Of a DNA stretch of 64,000 nucleotides, positions 1 through 8,905 are shown piece by piece. How positions within the stretch are numbered: position 1 is the stretch's first letter; each line of letters opens with the position of its first letter. The stretch lies in the NCBI GenBank assembly GCA_905221605.1, contig CAJNDS010001101.1, positions 167,501-231,500 on the forward strand, written 5' to 3'. Both the position numbers and the translations under genes were made by a program. The notes under the pieces are model-generated. The model had not been told where the DNA came from. It saw nothing but the letters and a program-made list of their open reading frames with translations, and made no database searches. The DNA is from Symbiodinium natans (taxonomy: Eukaryota > Sar > Dinophyceae > Suessiales > Symbiodiniaceae).

Positions 1-59
1 TTGGGGTTTGGGGTGTAAACTTTGTCGACTTTTGCAGACCTTTGCAGTCCGAAATCCTA

Positions 60-418
60 CACCCATAGCCCCTCAAAACCCCAAACCCTGGCCCCAACCC
101 TAAACCCTAAACCCTAAACCCTAAACCCAACAAGCCAGGCCCTCCAACACCCCTAAGCCCTGCGAACGGCCAGGGCACGGAAAGGCCAAGAAAACCCCCA
201 CAGCCCACAACGGTAGCTGGTTTCCTTTTTGGGCTTTCACTCACCCTAAACCCTAAACCCTAAACCCACATAAACCCTAAACCCTTCACCCAAAACCCCT
301 TAAGAAACCCGCCCCCTAAGGCCTAAACCCTAAACCCTAAACCCTAAACCCCAAACCCCAAACCCTAAACCCTAAACCCCAAACCCCAAACCCCAAACCC
401 TAAACCCTAAACCCTATC
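60..418 (-). repeat. Interstitial telomere-like tracts, CCCTAAA on top strand
   Basis: Three runs of CCCTAAA with CCCCAAA variants (about 85-128, 244-292 and 321-415), separated by unique DNA. The first bases of the window (1-20) are TTGGGGTTTGGGGTG, the opposite orientation. Because unique sequence separates the runs, this is not a simple chromosome end. Confidence 0.9.
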
Positions 419-511
419 TAAACCCACCTGCTCCGGCCAATCGCACATCTCGGCGGGGCCGGTCGAGGAGTTGGCCTCGACCAGCCGCAGGAGTTCCGGA
501 TAGACCTGCGC

Positions 512-737
512 TCGGGGTTGAGGGTTGAGGGCTTGGGGTTTAGGGCTTGGGGCTTAGGGTTTAGGGTTTAGGGTTTAGGGTTTAGGGCTTGGGGTTTAGG
601 GTTTAGGGTTTAGGGCTTGGGGTTTAGGGCTTGGGGTTTAGGGTTTAGGGCTTGGGGCTTAGGGTTTAGGGTTTAGGGCTTGGGGTTTAGGGTTTAGGGT
701 TTGGGGTTTAGGGTTTAGGGCTTGGGGTTTAGGGTTC
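512..737 (+). repeat. Telomere-like array mixing TTTAGGG and CTTGGGG units
   Basis: About 30 G-strand units. TTTAGGG alternates with GCTTGGGG-type variants in a patterned order, which suggests local tandem duplication of multi-unit blocks and not fresh synthesis of a perfect array. It has the opposite orientation to the tracts at 60-418. Confidence 0.9.
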
Positions 738-1356
738 TCCACAAAGCCCTTCTATGGCTAGCACGTGCTTGCGTGCCTGCGTTCCTGTTGCACACCCGCA
801 AAGCTCCATCAGCCCTAAAGCCCTCAACCCTAAACCCTAAACCGGTAGTGCTGGCATAAAAGGCGGCCAAAGTTGTCTTCTGATCCTTGCAACTCTCTTC
901 GCGAGACTCCAGCTCCTATCGGTCCTATCGTGAAAAGGAACCATCGCGCCAGGTTGGGTCAGGGTGTGGGGTTTCCAGGTTTTTTTAGGGTACCCTAAAC
1001 CGTAAATCTTAAACCCTAAACCCTCATGGGACCTCCTCCATCTCCGGCGCGTGGATCGGATGTATCATGAGCGTGCAGATCTTCGCGAAACTGAGCCTGC
1101 GAACTTGCAAGTGGGCTCGAGGGGTTTAGGGCTTTGGGTTTAGGACTTCATGTTTTTGTAGGGTCTGCATGCAAACTCTACTAATAGCCCAGACGCTGAA
1201 ACCCTAAACTCCAAACTGCCTCCTGGCGTCTTCAAGAAATCGGGGGGTGGGGGGGGGGCCGTCGCCCTGTAGGCTTCAAGCTTGAAGCTTGAAGGTTTGC
1301 CGGAAGCCACAGCTTTGAATGTTTACAGTACCTGACAATTAACGGGGGTTTCGTCC
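738..1356. other. Unique DNA with scattered telomere-like units
   Basis: No gene recognised. Short CCCTAAA pieces lie at 822-845 and 995-1024. A perfect palindrome CAAGCTTGAAGCTTG occurs near 1276-1291, and a G-run at 1240-1258. Confidence 0.5.
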
Positions 1357-1745
1357 CGAAACCCTAGACCCTGAACCCGACTCCTTGAACCCTAGACCCT
1401 GGTCCTTAAATCCAAGCCCAATTCGCAACCCTTGAGCCCTGAGCCCTAGTAACCCTAGTCCTGAACCCTAAAACCCTAACCCTAGTCCTCAACCCCTTGA
1501 ACCCTCAAGCCTTAAACTGTCAAGCCCCAAAAAACCCTTAAACCCTTCTTAAACCCTTGGCAATCCTAAACCCTAAACCCTTACACCCCAAAACCATAAA
1601 CCGCTAAACCCAAAACCATGAACCCAAAACCCAAAACCTCTAAAGCCCTAAACCCACAACCCCTAAATCCCAAACCCCTAAACCCAAAACCCCTAAACCC
1701 CAAACCCTTAAACCCAAACCCAAAAACTTAAAACCCAAAAACTCC
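1357..1745 (-). repeat. Degenerate telomere-like region
   Basis: About 390 bp of diverged CCCTAAA-like words (CCCTGAA, CCCTAGA, CCCAAAA, CCTTAAA) with no long perfect run. It reads as an old telomeric array with much mutation, in contrast to the near-perfect arrays elsewhere. Confidence 0.75.
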
Positions 1746-1826
1746 CATCCCCACTTGGGGGTTTCCGAAATTCAGGGTACCTTACTGGGGTCCTTACTAT
1801 AAGGGAATCCTATTATTTGGGCGACT
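1746..1826. mobile_element. MITE-like family G, copy 1 (3' part replaced by telomere repeats)
   Basis: Starts GGGGTTTCCGAAATTCAGGG and carries the family core GGTACC..GGGGTCCTTACTA..AAGGGAATCCTA, shared with copies at 37549, 40341 and 47122. The expected right inverted end is missing. At 1827 the sequence switches to CCCTAAA units. Confidence 0.55.
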
Positions 1827-2015
1827 CTAACCCTAAACCCTAAACCCTAAACTTCTGATGCCCGGCGGCAGCTGGGCTCCGCGGCCGCCCGACTTCACAG
1901 ACAGCAGGCTTGCGCTGGAGAGCTCCTCGTATTCTTTTGAGGGGTTGAGGGTTTAGGGTTTAGGGGTTCAGGGTTTAGGGGTTTAGGGGTTTGGGGTTTA
2001 GGGTTGGGTTCTGGG
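1827..2015. repeat. Telomere tracts of opposite orientation around ~90 bp unique DNA
   Basis: CCCTAAA units at 1828-1852 are followed by unique DNA containing CGGCGGCAGCTGGGCTCCGC. TTTAGGG/TTTAGGGG units follow at 1943-2010, so the telomeric strand flips within 100 bp. Confidence 0.8.
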
Positions 2016-2032
2016 GTTTTGGCTCCAGGGCT

Positions 2033-2131
2033 TACCTGAAGGTTCTAAATGTAGTTCCTTCTGGGATATTTTTTAGAGGATTCTAGTATACTACTGTACC
2101 CTAGACCGGTACTACACAGGAGGCTTCTTCT
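2033..2131. mobile_element. MITE-like family D, copy 1
   Basis: Diverged copy. Ends are TACCTGAAGGTTCTAAATG and GTACTACACAGGAGGCTTC, around the family core GGATTCTAGTATACTAC. Better conserved copies lie at 4064, 24091 and 61516. Confidence 0.55.
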
Positions 2132-2568
2132 TGCTGAACACGGTTTTGGATTTAGGGCTAGGGGTTAGGGCCAGGGTTTGGGTTGTAGGGCTTGGGGTTT
2201 CGGGTATAGGGTCTCCGCTGTTGGGGTGTCGGGGTGTTGGGGACTTAAGGCGTAATAAAGGTCTTTCAGGGTCGGGGGACTTTGCTCCAGAGACGATGGC
2301 AGATGGCACCCACCCTCCGTCGCAACATGCCGTGCAATCGATACGAAGGAAGGCTCTTTATAGTGCAGAAATGGCTCCTTCTAGATTTTCGTGAGGTTTA
2401 TGTGGGGTGCTCTTTTCGAGATATACGCACATTAAACCCAACTCCACTGATGGGAGCCGTTCCAACTTATGGGGCCTGTGTGGCACCCTGAGTTTACAAT
2501 GATAGAAACACCCAAGAGGAACCCAGATGTAGAAGACAAGGCTTTAGGGCTTAAGGTTTAGGATGTGA
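2132..2568. other. Unique DNA, no gene recognised
   Basis: Two short overlapping plus-strand frames (2131-2394 and 2282-2491) have no recognisable motif. The first begins in telomere-like repeats. I do not consider either a gene. Confidence 0.4.
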
Positions 2569-2680
2569 AGTCGGGTATATATTTCTGTTTTTGGTGAGTG
2601 TATATAAGCTTCCTTTTTAATATTGGTGAGTGTATATACTTGGTGGCCTTTTGGGGGTAGAAGAAATATAAACCCTACTT
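2569..2680. mobile_element. MITE-like family L, copy 1
   Basis: Terminal inverted repeats AGTCGGGTATATATTTCTG and its partner AGAAATATAAACCCTACT. The reverse complement matches 40564-40669 along most of its length, including CCACCAAGTATATACACTCA. The interior is AT-rich and non-coding. Confidence 0.7.
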
Positions 2681-3237
2681 CATGTATAGGGTAAGGATTT
2701 ATAGGGTTTGGGGTATACAAGGTGCAGGCTTGATTTGCAAACAGGGTTTTAAGGCGCAAGCAATTTGACCTCCGGTTCTGGATGCACGAAAACATCACGT
2801 GCATGGGGGGCAGGACTACGACCCAAAGCCCGAACTACCGAAACCTTATGAACACCTAGGTTCAAGCCTCAAGGTTCAGGGTTTGGGAATTCAACATACA
2901 AGACCTAAGCCCTAAAGTCTTGGCCGCGAGCGCGACCTAGTCGTGAAGCGGCCGCGTGACGATCAGGAGCTGTCAAGACACACCCCTGTAGAGGGTGAAG
3001 CGTCTGCAGCCTCTCATCCTAGGTAGCGTCCAAATGACGACAAGATAAAGAAGACACCTGTAAACTTCAACCTCATTCCGGAAAGGAATCCTGAATCCCA
3101 ACCTCTAGCGTGTGGATCGTTTTGCTTATGATTGTAATTCCGCGCATTTGTATGATAGAAAAACAAAAACCTGACTACACAGCGAACATCGGGAGGGTCG
3201 GGCGGGCAGCAAGCAGCCGCGCGTCAGGCTTGGCACA
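2681..3237. other. Unique DNA, no gene recognised
   Basis: Mixed-composition sequence with only isolated telomere-like words (near 2905). No coding signal seen on either strand. Confidence 0.4.
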
Positions 3238-3330
3238 TTCTAAACCCTAAACCCTAAACCCTAGACCCTAAACCCTAAAGCCTAAACCCCACCCCCAAAC
3301 CCCAAACCCCAAACCCTAAACCCTAATAGT
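3238..3330 (-). repeat. Interstitial telomere tract (CCCTAAA on top)
   Basis: About 13 units with CCCTAGA and CCCCAAA variants, between unique flanks. No flanking duplication seen. Confidence 0.9.
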
Positions 3331-3452
3331 CCAACTTAAGACCCGGCTCCTCCGACTCACCAAGAGCTTCAACAAGGATCGACGCGTGGAGCTTGAGACA
3401 CATCGCCATGTCCATGTCCTCTAGGGTCTGCAGGTTCGGGGATTGAAGGTCT

Positions 3453-3572
3453 TGGCAGCCCAGTAGCCGCATTCTGATAAGGGCCCTTTTTTGGGTTAGC
3501 TACTTTTTTTTTTTTATAAGGGAACCTTGAACCACGAAAAAAAGGGGGAAAAAGGGTACCGCTGGGCTACGA
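3453..3572. mobile_element. MITE-like family F, copy 1
   Basis: Ends GGCAGCCCAGTAGCC and GGTACCGCTGGGCTAC are inverted. The interior has the family order: AAGGGCCCTTTTTTGGG, then GCTACTTTT, then TATAAGGGAACCTTGAACC. Related copies lie at 20175, 48031 and 63151. An internal T-run has expanded to 12. Confidence 0.7.
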
Positions 3573-3756
3573 AGAGGTGTCTGTGCGGGGTTCGGGGGGT
3601 TTAGGGCTTGGGGGTCTAGGGTTTAGGGCTCCTTCTCCAAGAACCAAGGACTACAGAATGCACACTTTTTGTATATTCCCACAAACGAGGAAGAAGCTTA
3701 AAGTTCATGCACCGGCTCGGAAAGGAGGACAGGTTCTGGGATTTGGGGTGTATAGA

Positions 3757-3895
3757 CGGGGTTCAGGCTACATATAACCCAGTTATAATTGCAATTATAA
3801 CCCACTTATGGGCTCCTTAAATGACCTGACATGGATATAACTGGGATATAAGTACAGTTATGATGGGGGTTACCAAGTATCATGAACCTCCAAGT
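3757..3895. mobile_element. MITE-like family A, copy 1
   Basis: The right end ATCATGAACCTCCAAGT matches the family terminus CATGAACCTCCAAGTA. The left end is diverged (GGTTCAGGCTACATATAACC). The interior has mirrored halves, CAATTATAACCCACTTAT against ATATAAGTACAGTTAT, as in other A copies. Confidence 0.6.
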
Positions 3896-3948
3896 CTCCA
3901 AGTCTACGGGGTTCAGGGATGAGGGTTTAGGAGTGTTGCGGTTTTGAG

Positions 3949-4050
3949 TTGGGATGTTCCCCCTTAAACTAACAGACCTTAATCGGGATTATAGTACCCC
4001 CCCTATTCTAGTCCCTATTCAGGACTGTTAGTATAAGGGGGAACATCCAA
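3949..4050. mobile_element. MITE-like family C, copy 1
   Basis: Near-perfect inverted ends TTGGGATGTTCCCCCTTATA and TATAAGGGGGAACATCCAA, with ACTAACAG..CTGTTAGT continuing the palindrome inward. About 100 bp and non-coding. It lies only 14 bp from a family D copy. Confidence 0.8.
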
Positions 4051-4063
4051 TGTTTTGGGTTTC

Positions 4064-4157
4064 TACCCAAAGGCTCCAATGTAGTTCCTTTTTGGGTTAG
4101 TTATGGGGGAATCTAGTATACTACCCCAAAAAGGTACTACATAGGAGCCTTTGGGTA
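4064..4157. mobile_element. MITE-like family D, copy 2
   Basis: Best copy of family D. Ends are TACCCAAAGGCTCCAATGTA and TACATAGGAGCCTTTGGGTA, and the core is ATCTAGTATACTACCCC. Ends start and finish with TA, consistent with (not proof of) TA-targeted insertion as in Tc1/mariner-derived MITEs. Confidence 0.8.
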
Positions 4158-4242
4158 GCGTCTGCGAGTTTGAAGTGCGTAGGCTCAGGTGGGCGCTGCA
4201 GGTTGCCTACAACCCCGCCGAAGACCGAAACACTGAGCCCCA

Positions 4243-4313
4243 CCCTAAACCCTAAACCCTAAACCCTAAACCCTAAACCCTAAACCCTAAACCCTAAACC
4301 CTAAACCCTAAAC
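4243..4313 (-). repeat. Perfect interstitial telomere array, ~10 x CCCTAAA
   Basis: Uninterrupted CCCTAAA units ending in AAACGCG, 19 bp before the spliced-leader-like sequence at 4332. The perfection suggests it is young compared with the array at 1357-1745. Confidence 0.95.
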
Positions 4314-4331
4314 GCGAAGTAACAACCGGAA

Positions 4332-4351
4332 CCGTATCCCTTTGGCTCAAG
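4332..4351 (+). other. Candidate relic dinoflagellate spliced leader
   Basis: CCGTATCCCTTTGGCTCAAG differs from the 21-22 nt dinoflagellate spliced leader (from memory: (D)CCGTAGCCATTTTGGCTCAAG) by two substitutions and one missing T. An ATG follows directly and opens a 31-codon frame (4352-4447) of no recognised family. Genomic relic leaders are known in dinoflagellates from reverse-transcribed, trans-spliced mRNA. A chance match at this level in 128 kb of two-strand sequence is unlikely but not negligible. Confidence 0.45.
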
Positions 4352-4568
4352 ATGCTTTACCCATACCATCACGAACCGATTTATCGTGCCCTTAAGGGTT
4401 CTTATAACCTAACTCTTGGTCGCTGGACGTATACGGGTATAGAGTAGTTACTCAGCAGGGTGTATAGGCTCAAGCCCGACAAGCAGAGCCCTTAGATCCC
4501 TGCGAATTTTGCAGCAAGTAAAAGCAACAGGCCGATCTTGACCCTGTGATGTTTGCCTTCACCTCCCA
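4352..4568. other. Unique DNA downstream of the leader-like sequence
   Basis: Holds a 31-codon frame starting at the ATG adjoining the leader-like sequence and ending TAG at 4445-4447. The residues include YPYHHEP and LGRWTYTGIE. I recognise no protein. If the leader is real, this would be the 5' end of a retroposed transcript. Confidence 0.25.
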
Positions 4569-4655
4569 AGGGTTTAGGGTTTAGGGGTTAGGGTTCAGGG
4601 TTTAGGGCTCGGGGGTTTAGGATTTAGGGTCTGTGGTTTAGGGTTTAGGGTCTAC
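4569..4655 (+). repeat. Interstitial telomere tract (TTTAGGG on top)
   Basis: About 12 G-strand units with GTTAGGG, TTCAGGG and TCGGGGG variants. Orientation is opposite to the array at 4243. Confidence 0.85.
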
Positions 4656-4869
4656 TTCCCGTAGTTGATCGAAGGCTAAAGCCCCCGCAACATCTGAGAG
4701 CGATTTTGTTGGGTGTTAGGACCATGTTCGGATTTTAGGTCTAAGTCATTGACGTCATAAAGCTGTTTGCGGACGGCATCCCCTGTTGACTTAGAAGACA
4801 ACCCTAAAGCCGAAACCCGAAACCCTAAACAGCATCAAGGACCCTTCACAGCAGTGGCTGGGTCCACAT

Positions 4870-4943
4870 ACCTCAAAAAAAAAAGGGTCCTTATTCTGAT
4901 TTGAGGAATACTCCCTAATTAAGGGGGTGTTGGGCTCTTTGGG
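4870..4943. mobile_element. MITE-like family B, copy 1 (right half)
   Basis: Ends CTCCCTAATTAAGGGGGTGT then TGGGCTCTTTGGG, the family right terminus. The left terminus (TACCCAAAGAGCCC type) is not found. An A-run of 10 marks the inner break. Confidence 0.55.
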
Positions 4944-4986
4944 GATTTCTTGGTGGGGGAAGCAGCAGGCGGGCACGAGTTTGAGA

Positions 4987-5193
4987 AAGGGTTTAGGGTT
5001 TAGGGTTTAGGGTTTAGGGTCTAGGGTCTAGGGTTTAAGGTCTTTAGAAACAAACGGCGAGACGTCACGTGCACCCGGAGACCCCAATTTGCCTCTTAGA
5101 TATGGCAAAATACTGGCACAAGGCCTTCATCAGAATGATCCCTGGGTTGCTGGGTTTAGGGTTTAGGGTTTAGGGTATAGGGTTTAGGGTTTA
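4987..5193 (+). repeat. Two G-strand telomere tracts around unique DNA
   Basis: TTTAGGG units at 4987-5036 (with TCTAGGG) and 5153-5193 (with TATAGGG). The ~110 bp between them is unique. Confidence 0.85.
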
Positions 5194-5308
5194 GCTAATG
5201 GGTAGCTTCACCTTGCTTTCAAACAGCCAAGGGCTTCGGTCCTCCGCGCCCTCGCCAAGCCTGGAAGCGCAGAGCTCTCTGACTGTTGACTGGTTGTGGG
5301 CCAAGGAC

Positions 5309-5362
5309 CTAATCTAAGGGTTTAGGGTTTAGGGTTTATGGTTTAGGGTTCTAATCTAAGGG
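5309..5362 (+). repeat. Telomere tract bracketed by a 12-bp direct duplication
   Basis: CTAATCTAAGGG at 5309-5320 recurs exactly at 5351-5362, enclosing 30 bp of TTTAGGG-type repeat. The second copy contains the TCTAAGGG terminus of the family E element starting at 5355. The duplication therefore spans an element/flank junction and postdates that element. The two copies are displaced by 42 bp, six telomere units. Confidence 0.8.
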
Positions 5363-5510
5363 TAGTTTCATGGTCTTTTCGTAGGGGCCCTTAAGAGGGG
5401 GCCCCTTTTTTACCCCTTATATACCTTGTACAAATCAAGGGCCCACACATCAGAACCCTTCAAGGGGAGATAAGGGACCAGCAAAAAGGGCTAATGAAAC
5501 TTCCCTTAGA
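5355..5510. mobile_element. MITE-like family E, copy 1
   Basis: Inverted ends TCTAAGGGTAGTTTCAT and ATGAAACTTCCCTTAGA. Interior: GGGCCCTTAAGAGGG, TTATATACC, CAGAACCCTT and TAAGGGACCA blocks, shared with copies at 38109 and 51111. It adjoins the family I copy at 5513. Confidence 0.75.
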
Positions 5511-5512
5511 AA

Positions 5513-5625
5513 CCTAGACCCAAGAGTAACCTAGGAATAAAATGGGTGCCCTTTTTGGTTGCAAAAGGGCTTAGAAGGGACACCAAACCCCATAAAACGG
5601 AATAAGGGCCTACTCTGGGTCCTAG
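5513..5625. mobile_element. MITE-like family I, copy 1
   Basis: Ends CCTAGACCCAAGAGTAACC and GGGCCTACTCTGGGTCCTAG are imperfect inverted repeats. The interior TGCCCTTTTTGGTTGC..AATAAGGGCC matches copies at 25416 and 58930. Confidence 0.7.
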
Positions 5626-6065
5626 TAACTAAACCCTACCCCAAGCCTGTTCACATGCATCAGCTAGCCATGCCGAGTGGGCAGCAGCTGCGAAACGGAA
5701 CAAGAAACCGTAAAACGCACCCTTATTACACTAACGATGGCTAAGGGACTTCGAATCAGAGTTGTAATGCTTGTAACGCAAGCGGGGGTCCTCATGAACC
5801 CACATATAACCTCGTAACTACGGGGCCTCGATGTAAGTTTAAGCGCTTGGGGTTTCGGGCTGCTCTTTGGCTCACGTCCGCCGCTTCACTCTTTTTGCAA
5901 ACCAGCCCCACCTTCGGTAGATCATGTCCCCCAGGCAGGCCCTGAACCACCTCCTGCAGACTGCGATCTCGAGGCTTGGGTTTTAGGGTGATCGGGTTCA
6001 GGGTTTAGGGAGTTTCTGCGGCCTGAGGACTACTTACCCGAGAAAAATTCAAATAAAACACAAAA
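5626..6065. other. Unique DNA, no gene recognised
   Basis: Contains a short plus-strand frame running in from the MITE (5559-5744) and an isolated TTTAGGG near 6003. No convincing coding signal. Confidence 0.4.
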
Positions 6066-6093
6066 CAAATATATATATATATATATATATATA
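6066..6093. repeat. (TA)n microsatellite
   Basis: About 13 TA units after an A-rich stretch. Confidence 0.95.
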
Positions 6094-6119
6094 AAACGTG
6101 TATCCATTTCTGACCTACA

Positions 6120-6237
6120 GGCTCTGAGCAGGGAATGAGGGAATCAGGTCCCATATGTTCACCTCGACATGCACTTGAAGGGATTTAGGGCTGAGTGTGT
6201 AGGGTACCTCATTCCCGCATTTCCTACTGAGAACCAG
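6120..6237. mobile_element. MITE-like family J, copy 1
   Basis: Ends GGCTCTGAGCAGGGAATGAG and CATTTCCTACTGAGAACCAG are inverted. A telomere-like GGATTTAGGG lies in the interior at 6181-6190. The best copy is at 42859. Confidence 0.6.
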
Positions 6238-6297
6238 TGACATGTTTGAGGACACGTTCCCTTTTCAGGGATACACCGATGACTACCCCATGTTCTC

Positions 6298-6413
6298 CCT
6301 GTCCTGAGAAGAGAATGAGGGGTCTGGAAGTGCGCCCTATAGAATCCCTCATAGGGTTCTCTAAGGGATTATAAGGTACCTCGTCATTCCATAGTTCCCT
6401 ACGAAGAACTCGA
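6298..6413. mobile_element. MITE-like family J, copy 2
   Basis: More diverged. CTGTCCTGAGAAGAGAATGAG at the left and TCATTCCATAGTTCCCTACG at the right. It lies 60 bp from copy 1, so the two could be halves of an older duplication. Confidence 0.5.
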
Positions 6414-6776
6414 GTTGGGCGCTTAGGGGTGTCGGAATGTGGGAGAGTAAAACATCGAGGTGATGGTGGCTTCGCACTTCGTCTTCTTCTGACTGAAACT
6501 CTGAACCCCGAAGCCCGAAGCCCGAAAACGAAGCCCAGACGGCTTCTCAAGTCGCGCAAGGCAGGCGCCCTAAATTAAGTCAAGGCAGGTTCCCTTCATT
6601 CGGGTCATTTTTTTGGGGTACCTATTCGAATGCGCAACACGGGCAGTTACTATCAGGGTAATTCAGCCACGAGAACACCCTCCGCCCAAAACCCAAAAAC
6701 CTGTTGCAGAACACGCAACTGGCCGCGTCCTAGCGCTCTGGACCAGTCCACCACTCAGGACCTCAGAAGTGGGCCG
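6414..6776. other. Unique DNA, no gene recognised
   Basis: A 111-aa minus-strand frame crosses the family J copy (6224-6559) and is interpreted as a chance frame. Nothing else seen. Confidence 0.4.
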
Positions 6777-6978
6777 GTTTAGGGTTTAGGGTTTAGGGTT
6801 TAGGGTTTAGGGTTTCGAGAAGGTGTAGCTTTTGAGGCGGGTTTTGGGGAATGCGCCTGAGGATACCTGCAATTGTAGTTCCCTTTCCTGTTTGGAACCC
6901 TAAACCCTAAACCCTAAACCTTGAAGCCTTTCCCCTAGACCCTAACTAAACCTTGCTGTAAACTCTAAACCCGAAACC
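6777..6978. repeat. Telomere tracts, G-strand then C-strand
   Basis: TTTAGGG x5 at 6777-6815, unique DNA, then CCCTAAA-type units from 6896 that decay to ACTCTAAACCCGAAACC at 6962-6978. The last unit directly abuts the 3' A-run of the minus-strand LINE. Confidence 0.85.
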
Positions 6979-7055
6979 TTTTTTTGCCCACCTTCGTCGA
7001 GCCTCCGAACGATATCAATGATCTCGGTGAGAAAGAGAGAAACACATTAACGACG

Positions 7056-7886
7056 TCATGCAAGGGGATCCGTGTCATCCGTGAGTAAGAGAAAGAGTCT
7101 AGCAAAAAGCTTGCCTCTTCTTTGAAGATCAAGTTGAGGGACATGCTCCGCTATTCTCAAACACACTGCTAAGATCTCATCACCATGAACAAACTCTCTA
7201 CTAGCAGCTATACCACTTTGGTTACCAAATCCGAAGGACCTCAGATGGCGTATCGCCTGAAGAGTTGGACAGTCAACGCCATGATGCTTCAATACGTGAA
7301 GGAAGGCATCCCGAAACCGGCGAACAAGTACGCCTAGCGACATAGACCGGATTAAGAAGCCTCTTTGGAACCCATACGTTAATACATATTCAAGCATCAC
7401 AGCAAACCATGCGCACTGTTCAGCTGTCCGCTTAGCGCCCCAACGCCACTTATCCTGGCACACGAATTCGACTAGGGATCCAACAACAGCGTCGCTTAAG
7501 CTAACACCCCTTAGTTTCAAGCCAGGCACAAGTTGAGGCACTAAACTTGGAGATCGAGTTCCGATGCATCTCAGCGCGGTTTTCAGTCTAGGGTGCATGC
7601 CCCAAACCTTCGCATAAACAGCATCCGGAATGTGTGATTTTGAAGCCACAGCCGATCTGAACTTCTCCTCGGCTACACCAACACGAAGATCGTAGCAGTT
7701 AGGGCCACCCGAAATTTGGCACTTACCGCGAACTCTGAACTTGGGAGGGCATGCGCACGACGTAGTAAGCCTGCGAGCACGACTGGGTTCGCACCGCTCT
7801 TTTTCGAAACTACAAGAAAAGAGCTCTTTTCGATACATGAGAGTAGCAACTAAATGAGTTTGAAGATCACAAGCTCTCGAAATTTA
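7056..7886 (-). pseudogene. LINE C-terminal extension, unknown domain
   Basis: 260 residues from 7838, and the same frame runs back to a TAA at 7886-7884; before that stop it still reads MKEFHSKLQALRP. It lies in the direction of the RNase H domain and looks like the continuation of the same polyprotein. The N-terminal 50 residues are Cys-rich (C9, C16, C28, C30, C40, C48) and basic; the rest is mainly helical-looking with a Leu-rich end. I recognise no family. It could be an element-specific nucleic-acid-binding tail, or a separate host-derived fragment. It ends TGA at 7058-7056, about 70 bp before the A-run. Confidence 0.55.
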
Positions 7887-7921
7887 TGGTCTAAGGGCTT
7901 GTAGTTTCGAGTGAAACTCTT

Positions 7922-8905
7922 TCATGCCAAATTCCGCGCAAGTGCATCTGCCTGAGCATTTCCCCGTGTCAAAGAGGGATCTTGGGCCATATTGCTTGGA
8001 CTGAGGTGAGCTGCGACTTTGAACACAGTGATATCATCACCTCCGCGCTTCCAAACCTCTTCCCCAAAAAACAAGCCCACAAGTCATAGTTATCAAAACA
8101 CGAGATATCGCTACGCAAATAACCCCGAGATTTTAAGGGACATGCCCTGTCAACAACATTCGCGCAATCACAAGCAATGCGAACCGGCCCACGAGTGGCC
8201 TTAAGAGCGAGAAGTAAAGCATACAGCTCAGCTCGCTGAGACGTGTGATCGCTACCAGGCAATAAGGTAGCAAACTGAAACTGTCCTGGCACGACCACGG
8301 ACGCTGCGGATGTACGCCATTTGTCATGGAAAGCACTTCCATCAGCAAAGACAGGGCTCGATGCTTGAATCTTTTTGGAAAATTCAGGGAACGTAATGCA
8401 AGTCTGAGATGATGTTGGGATTTCGTCTGGGGAGCAGAAAATGCCCGTCGCCCATGTAAGTAAAAACTCACTCCCACGGACCGGTCTGGATTGTGAATAC
8501 AGCGGGCATTCTGCAAACAAGTGCTGGTGAGTTTCACGCACCTGGCACCCTGGACAGAGGTCTGACTCCGTCAATCCTGCGGCTGCAAGCCTCGGCCCAG
8601 TGTAAATAGCGCCCGTCAAAAGAAGCTCCAGAATTGCTTGCGTGTGAGAGAAATCTGAAGGTAGCCGGTCAAGAAATGGGCGAGGAAACTGAAAGTCCTC
8701 ATCTTTTCGAAAGACTCCATCCACCATGAATCGCGTCAAGAAAATATCGATATCCGAAATATCTGCATCTGGCACCGCGTCACACTCATTCCTGTTGCAG
8801 ACTTGTAAGATCAAGTAACGTCTAACTGCCCGGCCAACTTGCTCAAGAAAAACTGGTTGCTGCCCCCGTCGATGTGAAAAGATGTATCGTCATGGAGCTT
8901 GACCT
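7922..8905 (-). pseudogene. LINE zinc knuckle and RNase H domain
   Basis: The 281-residue frame (8814-7969) has a zf-RVT-type knuckle C-x2-C-x7-H-x4-C at residues 87-103 (CPGC..HLFAEC). RNase H carboxylates follow: D158 (FADGS), E196 (SQRAELYALLLALK) and D216 (IACDCANVV). The fourth motif is lost from this frame, but after a shift near 8045 the minus strand reads VAAHLSPSN and RGNAQADALARNLA, the H..N..AD box, ending at a TGA at 7924-7922. All four catalytic regions are therefore present in the DNA but split over two frames. The segment 8905-8815 encodes LHDDTSFHIDGG in another frame and links the thumb to the knuckle. Confidence 0.85.

Noticed and set aside
1-420. Window start as a true chromosome end
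   Set aside because: Telomere units there are short, mixed in orientation and separated by unique DNA, like the interior of the window.
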